Origin: JBDZUZ01 sp040255445
GTDB taxonomy: Bacteria; Planctomycetota; Phycisphaerae; Phycisphaerales; UBA1924
Length of the DNA: 30,642 bases
Assembly: GCA_040255445.1 (NCBI GenBank)
Contig: JBDZUZ010000025.1
Coordinates: forward strand, 1 to 30,642
Direction: 5' to 3'
Below the pieces are notes generated by a model. It did not search any database. It was not told the DNA's origin and saw only the letters and a program-made list of their open reading frames with translations. How positions within the stretch are numbered: position 1 is the first letter of the stretch; every line of letters begins with the position of its first letter. The translations under genes and the position numbers were made by a program. Shown here piece by piece: positions 20,865 to 28,346 of this stretch.

Positions 20865-21242
20865 CTATAAGGCGCAGGCCGCGCACACGCCGAAGAGCAC
20901 CAGCTCGTGGCCCTCGAGCTTGAACCCCGCCGGGGTCACCTTCGCGAAGTTGCCGGGGCAGTCCTCGACCTCGTAGACCTTCGCGCACTTGCGGCAGTAG
21001 AAGTGGTGGTGGTGGCCCTTGCCGCCGGGTTCGTACCGCGGTGGCTCGCCGGGGATCTCGACCGCGGTCACCAGGCCCTCATCGGCGAGGAGCTTCAGCG
21101 TGCGGTAGACGGTCGCCAGGCCCATGCCCGAGACGCGGTCCTGGGCGGACTCGAGGATCTCCTTCGGGCTCAAGGGCCGCGCAGCCTCATCGAGCACATC
21201 GCGGATGGCCTGTCGCTGCTTGGTGTTCCGCTCGGGGGGCAT
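20865..21242 (-). CDS. Fur-family metal- or peroxide-sensing repressor
   Basis: This is a 125-residue Fur-family regulator. The winged helix is at about residues 10-60 (LSPKEILESAQDRVSGMGLATVYRTLKLLADEGLV). The dimerisation and metal-binding part has the HHHHFYC cluster and two Cys pairs (Cys83/Cys86 and Cys120/Cys123), the structural zinc site of Fur, Zur and PerR. The protein is shorter at its C-terminus than E. coli Fur. Which metal it senses cannot be decided. Its ATG is preceded by TAAAAT with an 8-nt gap, so it probably has its own promoter although it lies 11 bases after the MFS gene. Confidence 0.9.
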   Translation of the reverse strand: MPPERNTKQRQAIRDVLDEAARPLSPKEILESAQDRVSGMGLATVYRTLKLLADEGLVTAVEIPGEPPRYEPGGKGHHHHFYCRKCAKVYEVEDCPGNFAKVTPAGFKLEGHELVLFGVCAACAL

Positions 21243-21250
21243 CTGTCGAG

Positions 21251-21256
21251 ATTTTA
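21251..21256 (-). promoter_or_regulatory. -10-like box TAAAAT for the Fur-family gene
   Basis: TAAAAT on the minus strand ends 8 nt before the ATG at 21242. It overlaps the last codon of the upstream MFS gene, giving an internal promoter in the six-gene run. Confidence 0.45.
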
Positions 21257-22807
21257 GGTCGTCGGTGCGGGGACCGATCGGGTGCTCGGGGTACCGCGAT
21301 CGCCGCCGGCGTCGTCGCGTTCACCCGGCTCATCGGGCGGGACATCGGCGAGCAGCGGTTCATCGACAGCGCCGGCCCCGGCACGGACGGCGATCGGGCC
21401 GGTGTCGATGACCTGCGTGCGGCGCGGGCGGATGCTGGCGAGCCCGGCGCCGGCGAGGAGTGGGAGCGTGAGCAGGCGGCCGGCGGTCGAGATCCAGAAG
21501 ATCGCGGCGTACGCCCCCGTGTCCTCTCCCATGCCGCGGAGCACCGCGCCGCCCATGAACGAGCCCGAGGTCTTGGAGAACTCGTTGATGAAGTTGAAGT
21601 TGGTGAGGACGCCGGTGCGTTCCTCGGGCTTGATCGCCTCGTAGTTGAAGAGGAAGACGCAGAGTTCCCAGGTGCCCCACATCGCGCCGGCGAGGATCTG
21701 CCCCGCGATCAAGAGGGGGAGTTGATCGGTCACCAGCCAGATCAGCGAGACAGGGATGATTCCCAGCGAGGCGAAGGCGAGCACGCGGCCCGGGGTGTGC
21801 TTGCGTGCGAGCCGACCCGCGGTGGGCTGGGCGAGGACCTTGCCGAGAAACGCCGCGGCGAGGAGCCAGGCGTACGGCGACTGCTCGAGCCGCAGGACAT
21901 CGAGCATGTAGGGGTTGAAATAGGGCTGGCTGATCTGTGTGGCGACGCCCACGGCCATGACATAGAGCAGAAAGCGGCCGTCGGTGTTGTGGCGGAGGCG
22001 GCGGACGAAGTCCTTGAGCGGGATGGGGCGGTCCGCATCGGGCTTGTGGTCGGGCTCGGAGTAGGCGGCGAGGTACCAGGCCGAGACGGTGCGGAGGGCT
22101 GCGCCGACGAGGAAGACCGCGGCGAAGGCGAACATGTCGCCGCGGAAGTCTGCGGCGGTCGCGGTGGCCGCATCTATCCCGGCGGCGTCGCCGCTCGTTC
22201 CGGCGAAGGCCCGCGAGACGAACTCGAAGACCGCGCCGTGCGAGAGGAGGGCGAGCAGCGTCGCGACCTGCAGCCAGCGGGTGCGGCGGCCGAAGTACAC
22301 CGCGCGGATGCGCGCGGGGATGATGTGGCCGGCGATCGTGTTCCACGCGGGCCCGCAGGCCAGGCCCGCGGTGTAGTAGAGCGTCGCGAGGAAGAAGACG
22401 ACGATCGTCGCGACCCAGGTCAGACCGGCCTCGACCAGCCGCGGCATGACCCACGGTGCGGCGATGGCGCACGCCGCGAGCGGCAGGTACATGAACGCCT
22501 GCACCGCCGCGCACCCGCCGATGAACTTCGGATACGAGCCGACGCGGCGGACCCAGCGGGGCGAGCGGAGCTGGATGACAGCGCCAAGGAGGAGCGGGAC
22601 GGTGAGGACGAGTCCCGCGGCGATCGGCCCCAGGCCCAGGCGCAGCACGAACGCCGCGATGAAGGCCTCGGCGAAACCGACCATGAGCGCGAAGAAGACA
22701 CCGTCGATAAGGCAGGCGCGCATGTCGCGCTGCAGCCGGCGGCTCCGCTCTCCAACCGTGTAGTCGCTCAACGCGGCGTGATCCCCGGAAGCCGATCCTG
22801 CTGGCAC
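21254..22807 (-). CDS. MFS transporter
   Basis: The 517-residue protein has about a dozen hydrophobic segments, beginning with CLIDGVFFALMVGFAEAFIAAFVLRLGLGPIAAGLVLTVPLLLGAVIQL. A central cytoplasmic loop (SEPDHKPDADRPIPLKDFVRRLRHNTD) divides two halves, as in major facilitator transporters. The C-terminal tail of about 60 residues is hydrophilic. The substrate is unknown. The GTG start at 22807 lies 33 bases after the GCS2 ligase stop on the same strand, so it is probably part of the ligase operon and could export or import the product; that is inference from position only. Confidence 0.87.
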   Translation of the reverse strand: MPAGSASGDHAALSDYTVGERSRRLQRDMRACLIDGVFFALMVGFAEAFIAAFVLRLGLGPIAAGLVLTVPLLLGAVIQLRSPRWVRRVGSYPKFIGGCAAVQAFMYLPLAACAIAAPWVMPRLVEAGLTWVATIVVFFLATLYYTAGLACGPAWNTIAGHIIPARIRAVYFGRRTRWLQVATLLALLSHGAVFEFVSRAFAGTSGDAAGIDAATATAADFRGDMFAFAAVFLVGAALRTVSAWYLAAYSEPDHKPDADRPIPLKDFVRRLRHNTDGRFLLYVMAVGVATQISQPYFNPYMLDVLRLEQSPYAWLLAAAFLGKVLAQPTAGRLARKHTPGRVLAFASLGIIPVSLIWLVTDQLPLLIAGQILAGAMWGTWELCVFLFNYEAIKPEERTGVLTNFNFINEFSKTSGSFMGGAVLRGMGEDTGAYAAIFWISTAGRLLTLPLLAGAGLASIRPRRTQVIDTGPIAVRAGAGAVDEPLLADVPPDEPGERDDAGGDRGTPSTRSVPAPTT

Positions 22808-22840
22808 ATCGAGACGACCGGCCCGTCCGTGGACCGCATC

Positions 22841-24118
22841 TCAGCCGATGAACGGGTGCCCCGCCTCGAGGCAGCCGGCCAGTTCGCGGTACACGGTATG
22901 GATCGCATCGCGCGATGGTGAAGGACCGGTCGCGTTTTGGATGCGCCGAGCGAGGCAACCGTGTTCCATGCTGACACGGAACGCGCCCTCCCACACGGGC
23001 CAGTCGGGCTGCTTCTTGAGGCTTCGTTCGATGAGGTCGGTCCAGAGTTCGATCGCGGTGAGGGAGCCGGCCTTGATGCCAAGGGCGGTAAGCAGGTCGC
23101 GGTCGCGGATGACGGCGCGGTCTGCATCGCGGATCACGCTCAGCAGCACCTCGTGGAGCGGATCGACCGCGAGCCGCTGGATCGCGTTCAAGTCGCCGAT
23201 CGAGCCGTCGCAGATGCCGCGGGTCGCCGCGGCGATGGCCGCGCCCAGGGCGTTGTCCATGATCGGGCATTCCTGGACATCGAGCACGCGGATCTCGATG
23301 GCATCGCGCATGAAGCGGGCGATGCAGCCGCGGGAGTTGGCCCATTCGTAGCGCAGCACGCCCTCGGGGTCGTAGGGCTCGTAGGCCTTGTAGATCGCCT
23401 GCAGGATCTCGCGGTCGTAGTCGCTCGCGGTGTAGGCGGGTTCGGGGATGACCTTACCCGCCGCGGCGGGGACGCGGGCGGAGTTCTTGCGGTAGACCTC
23501 GAGGCGGGTGTCCATCAGGCCGGTCGCGGCGCCGTCCTTGAAGGGGGTGCTCGCGGTGAGGGCGGGCATGATGGGCAGGAGGGCGCGGATCGCGGCGTGG
23601 AGGCGGCCGAACTCGCTGGTCGGTGTGTCGGCGCCCTGGAATGGGAGGTTGAAGTGCGCGGACTGAAGGTTGGCCCAGCCGTGGCCGCGGCAGTCGAAGA
23701 TCTTGTTGAAGGTGGCGTAGACGACGCCGTAGTCGTGCGGCCAGAGCTTCATCTCGCTGTCTGGGTCCATCGTCGGGTGCATGCCCGTGGGCATGAGCAT
23801 GGCGCCGTGCGGCGCGAGGAGGCGGTTGGCCTCGCGGACGTGCTCCTGGAAGAGCGCGGGCTGGGCGGAGAGATCCGCCGCGGGGAGCGCGGTCTTGAAC
23901 TCGAGGACATGGAGCACGAGTTCGTTGGACCATGCGATGGGGCCGAGCTCGACCTGATTGGGGTAGTCGGGGTTGCCCTCGGCCTCGACAATGGCGCCGG
24001 GTTTCGTGGCGGCCTCTTTGAGCAGTTCATCGACGATCGGCCGGACCTTGAGCGTGGCGCGGTCGACAACCATGTACTCGAGCTCGACGCCGTACGCCTC
24101 GAAGAGATGAAGACCCAC
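22841..24118 (-). CDS. GCS2-family carboxylate-amine ligase (glutamate-cysteine ligase-like)
   Basis: This 425-residue enzyme has the glutamine-synthetase-like fold of the GCS2/YbdK family. It starts HLFEAYGVELEYMVVD, with the E-x-E metal-binding pair, and continues VEAEGNPDYPNQVELGPIAWSNELVLHVLEFKT, GTMHP-like GMHPTMDP, SAHFNLPF and DAIEIRVLDVQECPIMDNAL. Family members join an amino acid or peptide to a glutamate-like carboxylate with ATP. A role in glutathione synthesis is possible, but the adjacent RLAN/ATP-grasp ligase and C39 peptidase point to a special peptide product. The GTG start at 24118 has AAAGG about 9 nt upstream. It lies 39 bases after the ATP-grasp gene. Confidence 0.88.
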   Translation of the reverse strand: MGLHLFEAYGVELEYMVVDRATLKVRPIVDELLKEAATKPGAIVEAEGNPDYPNQVELGPIAWSNELVLHVLEFKTALPAADLSAQPALFQEHVREANRLLAPHGAMLMPTGMHPTMDPDSEMKLWPHDYGVVYATFNKIFDCRGHGWANLQSAHFNLPFQGADTPTSEFGRLHAAIRALLPIMPALTASTPFKDGAATGLMDTRLEVYRKNSARVPAAAGKVIPEPAYTASDYDREILQAIYKAYEPYDPEGVLRYEWANSRGCIARFMRDAIEIRVLDVQECPIMDNALGAAIAAATRGICDGSIGDLNAIQRLAVDPLHEVLLSVIRDADRAVIRDRDLLTALGIKAGSLTAIELWTDLIERSLKKQPDWPVWEGAFRVSMEHGCLARRIQNATGPSPSRDAIHTVYRELAGCLEAGHPFIG

Positions 24119-24157
24119 TGGTGATGCCTTTCGTCGTGTCTTGTGTCGTGCTTGGCG

Positions 24158-25612
24158 TTAGCGGCCGCGTGATTCGAGGCGGCGGAGGAAGGTCCGCATG
24201 ACGCGGAGGTACAGCTCGTCGCCGAGGACCTTGTCCTCGATGCCGGCGTCGAGGTTGGGGTTGTCGTTGATCTCGACGACATAGGCCTTGCCATTGATCT
24301 CCTTGAGATCGACGCCGTAGAGGCCATCGCCGACGAGATTGGCGGTCTTGAGCGCGCTCTTGAGCACATCGGGCGGGCAGGCGGCGACCGGCCAGGTCTC
24401 GAACTCGCCGAGCGCATCGTCACCCTTCTTGGAGTTGTCGTAGATCTGCCAGTGGCCGCCGGCCATGTAGTACTTGCAGCAGTAGAGCGGCTCGCGGTCG
24501 ATGACACCGATGCGCCAGTCGAAGGTCGTGGGCATGAAGGCCTGCGCGATGAGCAGGTCGGAGATCTTGAAGAGCCGCTCCATCTCGGTGCGGTACTCCT
24601 CTTCGGTCTTGACCTTGATCACGCCGAGCGAGAATGAGCTGTCGGGCTGCTTGAGGACGAGCGGCAGGCCGAGGATGGTCGGCGCACTTTCCCAGTTGCC
24701 CTTGTGCAGGATCAGCGTCGGCGGGGTGGCGATGCGGTGGCGCTGCAGGAGCTCGGCGAGATAGACCTTGTTCGAGCACTTGACGATCGAATCGGGGTCG
24801 TCGATGACGACGAGCCCCTCTGCGGCAGCGCGGCGGGCGAAGCGGAAGGTGTAGTGCGTGACGCTGGTGGTGTCGCGGATGAAGAGCGCATCGAACTCGG
24901 GCAGGCGGCCGTAGTCGTCCTTGGTGATGATCTCGACTTCGATCCCCATCGACTCGGCGGCCTTGGTCAGCTTCTTGAGCGCTTTCTCGTCCGAGGGCGT
25001 GTTCTTCTCGCCGGGGGTGTGGAGGATCGCGAGGTCGTAGCGGCTCTCGGCCTGGCGCGGGCGGCGGTGGGGGCGGTTGAAGTAGTGCGTCAGGCAGTTG
25101 AGCACGAAGAGGAAGTGATCGGGCGGGATCTCGCTGGCGGCGATGGGGCGGAGCTTGGTGAGGACCCAGTGCCCCTCGGACTTACGGAAGTGAGCGCGGA
25201 GAAAGGGCGCGGGGAACTGGTTGAAGATCGCCAGCGCGAGGCGGTTGTACCGCTTCTCGACGTTCTGCCCGAAGTAGATGCTGAGCGTGAACTCGGTCTC
25301 GGTGAGGTGCGCGAGCTGTTGCTGGATCTGCTCATCGACCTCCTCGCCCGCGGAGCGGACGAGTTCGGAGAGCTTCAAATCCTGAATGGTCGAGATATCC
25401 GGGAGCGGCTTGTGGCCGCGGGCCGCGGCGAGCAGCGAGACGTAGTAGCCCAGGCTCTGGTAGCGGTAGCTCTTGCAGAGGTTGAAGACCTTGGCGGGCC
25501 GGCGGTCGGAGAAGCCCGGGTCGGTGAGGTACTTGCGCGCAGAGACGACTTCGACGCCGTCGATGTTCAGCGGCCAGTCCTTGGGGTTGTCGAGCACGAG
25601 AAGGATCGACAT
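24158..25612 (-). CDS. RimK-like ATP-grasp ligase with N-terminal RLAN domain
   Basis: The 484-residue protein has two parts. Residues about 1-160 (LLVLDNPKDWPLNIDGVEVV, NLCKSYRYQSLGYYVSLLAAARGHKPLPDISTIQDLKL) match the RLAN domain, which is found mostly fused to RimK-like ligases. Residues about 190-480 are the ATP-grasp: a pre-ATP-grasp region with LFIRDTTSVTHYTFRFARRAAAEGLVVIDDPDSIVKCSNKVYLAELLQ, the ATP-binding Lys in PLVLKQPDSSFSLGV (about 321), and the metal-binding E-x-N of YVVEINDNPN (447-449). RimK-type enzymes ligate amino acids, often glutamate, to a carboxylate of a protein or peptide. In other bacteria RLAN proteins are reported next to GCS2 ligases and papain-like peptidases, as here. 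Target and product are unknown. Confidence 0.92.
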   Translation of the reverse strand: MSILLVLDNPKDWPLNIDGVEVVSARKYLTDPGFSDRRPAKVFNLCKSYRYQSLGYYVSLLAAARGHKPLPDISTIQDLKLSELVRSAGEEVDEQIQQQLAHLTETEFTLSIYFGQNVEKRYNRLALAIFNQFPAPFLRAHFRKSEGHWVLTKLRPIAASEIPPDHFLFVLNCLTHYFNRPHRRPRQAESRYDLAILHTPGEKNTPSDEKALKKLTKAAESMGIEVEIITKDDYGRLPEFDALFIRDTTSVTHYTFRFARRAAAEGLVVIDDPDSIVKCSNKVYLAELLQRHRIATPPTLILHKGNWESAPTILGLPLVLKQPDSSFSLGVIKVKTEEEYRTEMERLFKISDLLIAQAFMPTTFDWRIGVIDREPLYCCKYYMAGGHWQIYDNSKKGDDALGEFETWPVAACPPDVLKSALKTANLVGDGLYGVDLKEINGKAYVVEINDNPNLDAGIEDKVLGDELYLRVMRTFLRRLESRGR

Positions 25613-25662
25613 GGGCGGGCGTGTGTCCCTTCGGCGGAGGTGGGGAGGCGGTGGTGGCGGTC

Positions 25663-26433
25663 TTAGTTCTTGCGGCGGACGACGGCGCCGGCCCGCGGGC
25701 GACGCTTCGTTTCCTTGGGAGTCACGATCAGCAGGTTGGCGTCGTAGGTCAGGATCCCGAGCAGGATCGCGTTGACGAGGCGGTCGATGTCGAGGCGGTA
25801 CTTGGCGGTGTGGAAGGGCGGGTTGTCGTCGAGCGGGTCGGCGATGAGGACTTCCCGTGCTGCCGAGTCGTACCCCACGAGCATGACGAAGTGACCCTGC
25901 GGCTCGCCGCGGATGTCGTCATCCTCGTTGTCGTGGCTGGTCTCGCGGCTGGTGAAGTAGAGGTAGGTGGAACTCAGTCCGCAGATGATGGGGATTCCAT
26001 CGGAGAGGTAGCCGCGGATGAGCGCGGGGGTGAGGTCCTGCATCTTCAGCGTGCCGCCGAGTTTCAGAAACTCTTGGAAGGCCTTGGTCGAGGCCTTGAG
26101 GCGCTTGTCGCCGGGCTTGGTCTTGAGCTGCTGGTCGAGCCGCGCGGCGAGGTCGTCGCGATCGTGGATCTCTCCGTCGTCAGCGAACCAGGTCGGGTCG
26201 AACATCTGCAGGTGATAGGTGTAGATCGTGGCGTTGAAGCCGTTCTTGAGCGCGTGGCAGGCGAGGATCTCGGCCAGCGTGCCGCCCTGCGGGAGTCGGC
26301 TGATCTCGTTGGCGACCTTGCGCAGCGTGAGTTCATCGCGCTTGTAGAAGCGGTAGAGCGAGGCAAGACAGGTGGGTCCGCAGGTCTCGTCGTCGGGCTG
26401 GGCCTGGATGTCGAGCTTGATCTCGGTCTTCAT
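25663..26433 (-). CDS. C39-like (papain-fold) cysteine peptidase of the RLAN/RimK cluster
   Basis: The 256-residue protein has the C39/papain-like catalytic set: Cys18 in DDETCGPTCLASLYRFY, His181 in GHFVMLVGYD and Asp199 in LIADPLDD. There is no signal peptide, membrane segment or ABC-transporter fusion, so it differs from bacteriocin-exporting C39 proteins and probably works in the cytoplasm. In many bacteria the equivalent gene beside the RLAN ligase encodes a GNAT acetyltransferase fused to this peptidase; here the GNAT part is absent. It is the first gene of the run, 50 bases before the ligase. It may trim a precursor or remove a ligated tag. The ATG at 26433 is chosen because the domain begins there; the open frame upstream is antisense to the MATE gene. 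Confidence 0.88.
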   Translation of the reverse strand: MKTEIKLDIQAQPDDETCGPTCLASLYRFYKRDELTLRKVANEISRLPQGGTLAEILACHALKNGFNATIYTYHLQMFDPTWFADDGEIHDRDDLAARLDQQLKTKPGDKRLKASTKAFQEFLKLGGTLKMQDLTPALIRGYLSDGIPIICGLSSTYLYFTSRETSHDNEDDDIRGEPQGHFVMLVGYDSAAREVLIADPLDDNPPFHTAKYRLDIDRLVNAILLGILTYDANLLIVTPKETKRRPRAGAVVRRKN

Positions 26434-26504
26434 GCGGGGGCTCGGCGGGCGAGCGGACGCAGCCCGCAGCACAATTCGCCGGCGCGGCCCGATCGCCGAG
26501 GCGG

Positions 26505-26510
26505 AGTATA
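26505..26510 (-). promoter_or_regulatory. -10-like box TATACT upstream of the peptidase/ligase run
   Basis: TATACT (five of six to consensus) on the minus strand lies 71 nt before the peptidase ATG. It would give a leader of about 65 nt, unlike the leaderless pattern of many neighbours. Confidence 0.4.
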
Positions 26511-26613
26511 CGAGGAGCCCGACACCGCGCCCGCGCGGCCCGCATCTGAGCGGTCGGTGGATCGAACCTTGCGGCAGAGCCGTCCCCGCACCGGGGGCCT
26601 GCCGCCCCGTCCC

Positions 26614-26619
26614 TAGACT
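26614..26619 (+). promoter_or_regulatory. -10-like box TAGACT for the MATE gene
   Basis: TAGACT ends 9 nt before the GTG at 26629, supporting that start and a leaderless or near-leaderless mRNA. It is the same hexamer as the serS box. Confidence 0.4.
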
Positions 26620-26628
26620 CCCGCCCCC

Positions 26629-28302
26629 GTGAACGACAGGCCAGCGACATCCCCGCCGCGGACCGAGCCGGCCGATGCCGCGCCCCCGCATCACGTGGAT
26701 GATCGCGCGGGCGATCACGATGAACGGCTGGGGATCTGCCCCGAACCCGAGGGCGCCGAGCAGAGCGCGATCGCGGCTCCGAGTCGCGGCCCGGTCGGCG
26801 CACGGACCCGGCAGACGAACGGCATCACGGCCGATGGGCGGCTGGTTTCGGGCCGCCTCAAGGGCCTGACCATCTGGGCGGCGATCTGGACGCTGAGCTG
26901 GCCGATCCTGGTCGAGAGCCTGCTCAACTCGCTGGTGGGCCTGACGGACACGGTGCTGTCGGCGAGTATCGATGATGGCGGGGCTTCGACCGATGCGATC
27001 GGCGGCGCGGCGTACATCATGTGGTTCGTCGGGCTGATCGGGCAGGCGATCGGTGTGGGAGCGACAGCGCTGATCAGCAGGGCGGTGGGGGCGGGCAAGT
27101 TCGGCCTTGCCAACACCGCGCTGGGCCAGACGATGACGCTGGCGTTCATTTCGGGCGTCTTCGTCGCCGCGGGCATGATGCTGGCGATCGAGCCGCTCAC
27201 GACCGTCCTTTCGCTCAACGAAGCGGCCGAGCCGTTCCGGTCGTACCTCTTCATCAACGCGCTGGGCGTGCCGTTCGGCGCGGTGCTGCTCTCGGGCAAC
27301 GCCTGCGCCCGCGGCGCCGGCGACAGCATCGGCCCGCTCAAGACGATGATCGCGGTGAACATCGTGAACCTCGTCGCGAGCTGGGTGCTCGCCGGCGTTG
27401 ATCTCCAGTCGGCCCGCATCGAGAACGGCGAGGCGATCACGCGCACGGTGCTGGAGAACCCGTTCCCGTTCGATTTCGGCGTTGCCGGGATCGCGCTGGG
27501 CACGGTGCTGAGCCACTTCGTCGGCGCGCTGTTCATCCTCGGCCTGCTGGGCCGGGGCGTCGATCAGGTGAAGCTGCGTCTCCGCCGGCTCAAGCCGCAC
27601 TGGCACACCGCACGGCGTGTCGTCCGCGTCGGCCTCCCCAACTTCTTCGAGATGCTGGGGATGTGGATCGGCAACTTCGCCATCGTGCTCATGGTCGGCT
27701 GGATGGGCGCTCAGGATGGCGGCATGCTGGGCTCGCACTTCATCGCGATCCGCATCGAGGCGTTCAGCTTCCTGCCGGGCTTCTCGATCAGCCTCGCCGC
27801 GGCGACGCTGGTCGGGCAATACCTGGGCGCGGGGAGCCCGCAACTGGCCGCGCGGGCGACATGGATCTGCACCGCGCTTGCGTCGGTCCTGATGATGACG
27901 ATGGGCGTCTTCTTCATCACGATGCCGACGCGGATCGTCGGCCTGCTCACAGCGCAGGAGGTCCACCTCGAGCACGCGCCCAAGGCATTGTTCATCACCG
28001 GCATGATCCAGATCCCGTTCGCGGTCTCGATCGTGTTGCGATCCGCGCTCCGCGGCGCTGGCGATGTGAAGGCGGCGATGATCATCACCTGGATCATGAC
28101 CTACGGCGTGCGGATGCCGCTGGCGTTCCTCTTGTCGGGCGTGGACATGCCGCTGCCCGGCGGCGGGAAGATCGAGAACCCGTTCCCGTACGAGTGGGGG
28201 CTCGCGGGGCTGTGGGCGGGGCTGTCGATCGAGATCGTGGTGCGGGCGATCGCGTTTACCTGGCGATTCCTGCAGGGCAAGTGGAAAACCGCCCGCGTCT
28301 AG
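26629..28302 (+). CDS. MATE-family multidrug/toxin exporter
   Basis: The 557-residue protein is a MATE-type antiporter. After a hydrophilic N-terminal extension of about 80 residues come some twelve membrane segments. Family features include LSWPILVESLLNSLVGLTDTVLS in the first helix, GVGATALISRAVGAGK, the matching second-half phrase RIEAFSFLPGFSISLAAATLVGQYLGAG, and LRSALRGAGDVKAAM. MATE proteins export drugs or metabolites using Na+ or H+ gradients. The GTG at 26629 gives the long extension and is supported only by the TAGACT box. Later starts in the extension are possible. It is divergent from the peptidase/ligase run with a 195-base gap. Two loops repeat the phrase ENPFPF/ENPFPY before helices. 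Confidence 0.92.
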   Translation: MNDRPATSPPRTEPADAAPPHHVDDRAGDHDERLGICPEPEGAEQSAIAAPSRGPVGARTRQTNGITADGRLVSGRLKGLTIWAAIWTLSWPILVESLLNSLVGLTDTVLSASIDDGGASTDAIGGAAYIMWFVGLIGQAIGVGATALISRAVGAGKFGLANTALGQTMTLAFISGVFVAAGMMLAIEPLTTVLSLNEAAEPFRSYLFINALGVPFGAVLLSGNACARGAGDSIGPLKTMIAVNIVNLVASWVLAGVDLQSARIENGEAITRTVLENPFPFDFGVAGIALGTVLSHFVGALFILGLLGRGVDQVKLRLRRLKPHWHTARRVVRVGLPNFFEMLGMWIGNFAIVLMVGWMGAQDGGMLGSHFIAIRIEAFSFLPGFSISLAAATLVGQYLGAGSPQLAARATWICTALASVLMMTMGVFFITMPTRIVGLLTAQEVHLEHAPKALFITGMIQIPFAVSIVLRSALRGAGDVKAAMIITWIMTYGVRMPLAFLLSGVDMPLPGGGKIENPFPYEWGLAGLWAGLSIEIVVRAIAFTWRFLQGKWKTARV

Positions 28303-28315
28303 CTGACGCGGGCGG
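28289..28315 (+). terminator. Hairpin at the MATE gene stop
   Basis: CCGCCCGCGTC (28289-28299) and GACGCGGGCGG (28305-28315) make a perfect 11-base stem with a 5-base loop that contains the TAG stop. No U-tract follows, so termination may be weak or Rho-aided. The converging gene ends 31 bases away. Confidence 0.55.
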
Positions 28316-28346
28316 CCGTGGTGCACTCGATTGTCATGGACCTGAT

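Noticed and set aside
22841..24118. Plain glutathione synthesis (gshA with a gshB-like ATP-grasp)
   Set aside because: The ATP-grasp partner carries the RLAN domain rather than a glutathione synthetase layout, and a C39-like peptidase leads the cluster. Glutathione-type chemistry remains a weaker alternative.
26434..28326. A minus-strand open frame extending the C39 peptidase far upstream
   Set aside because: It is antisense to the MATE gene and very rich in Arg, His, Asp and Gln, as expected for the complement of a GC-rich coding sequence. Peptidase homology starts at ATG 26433.
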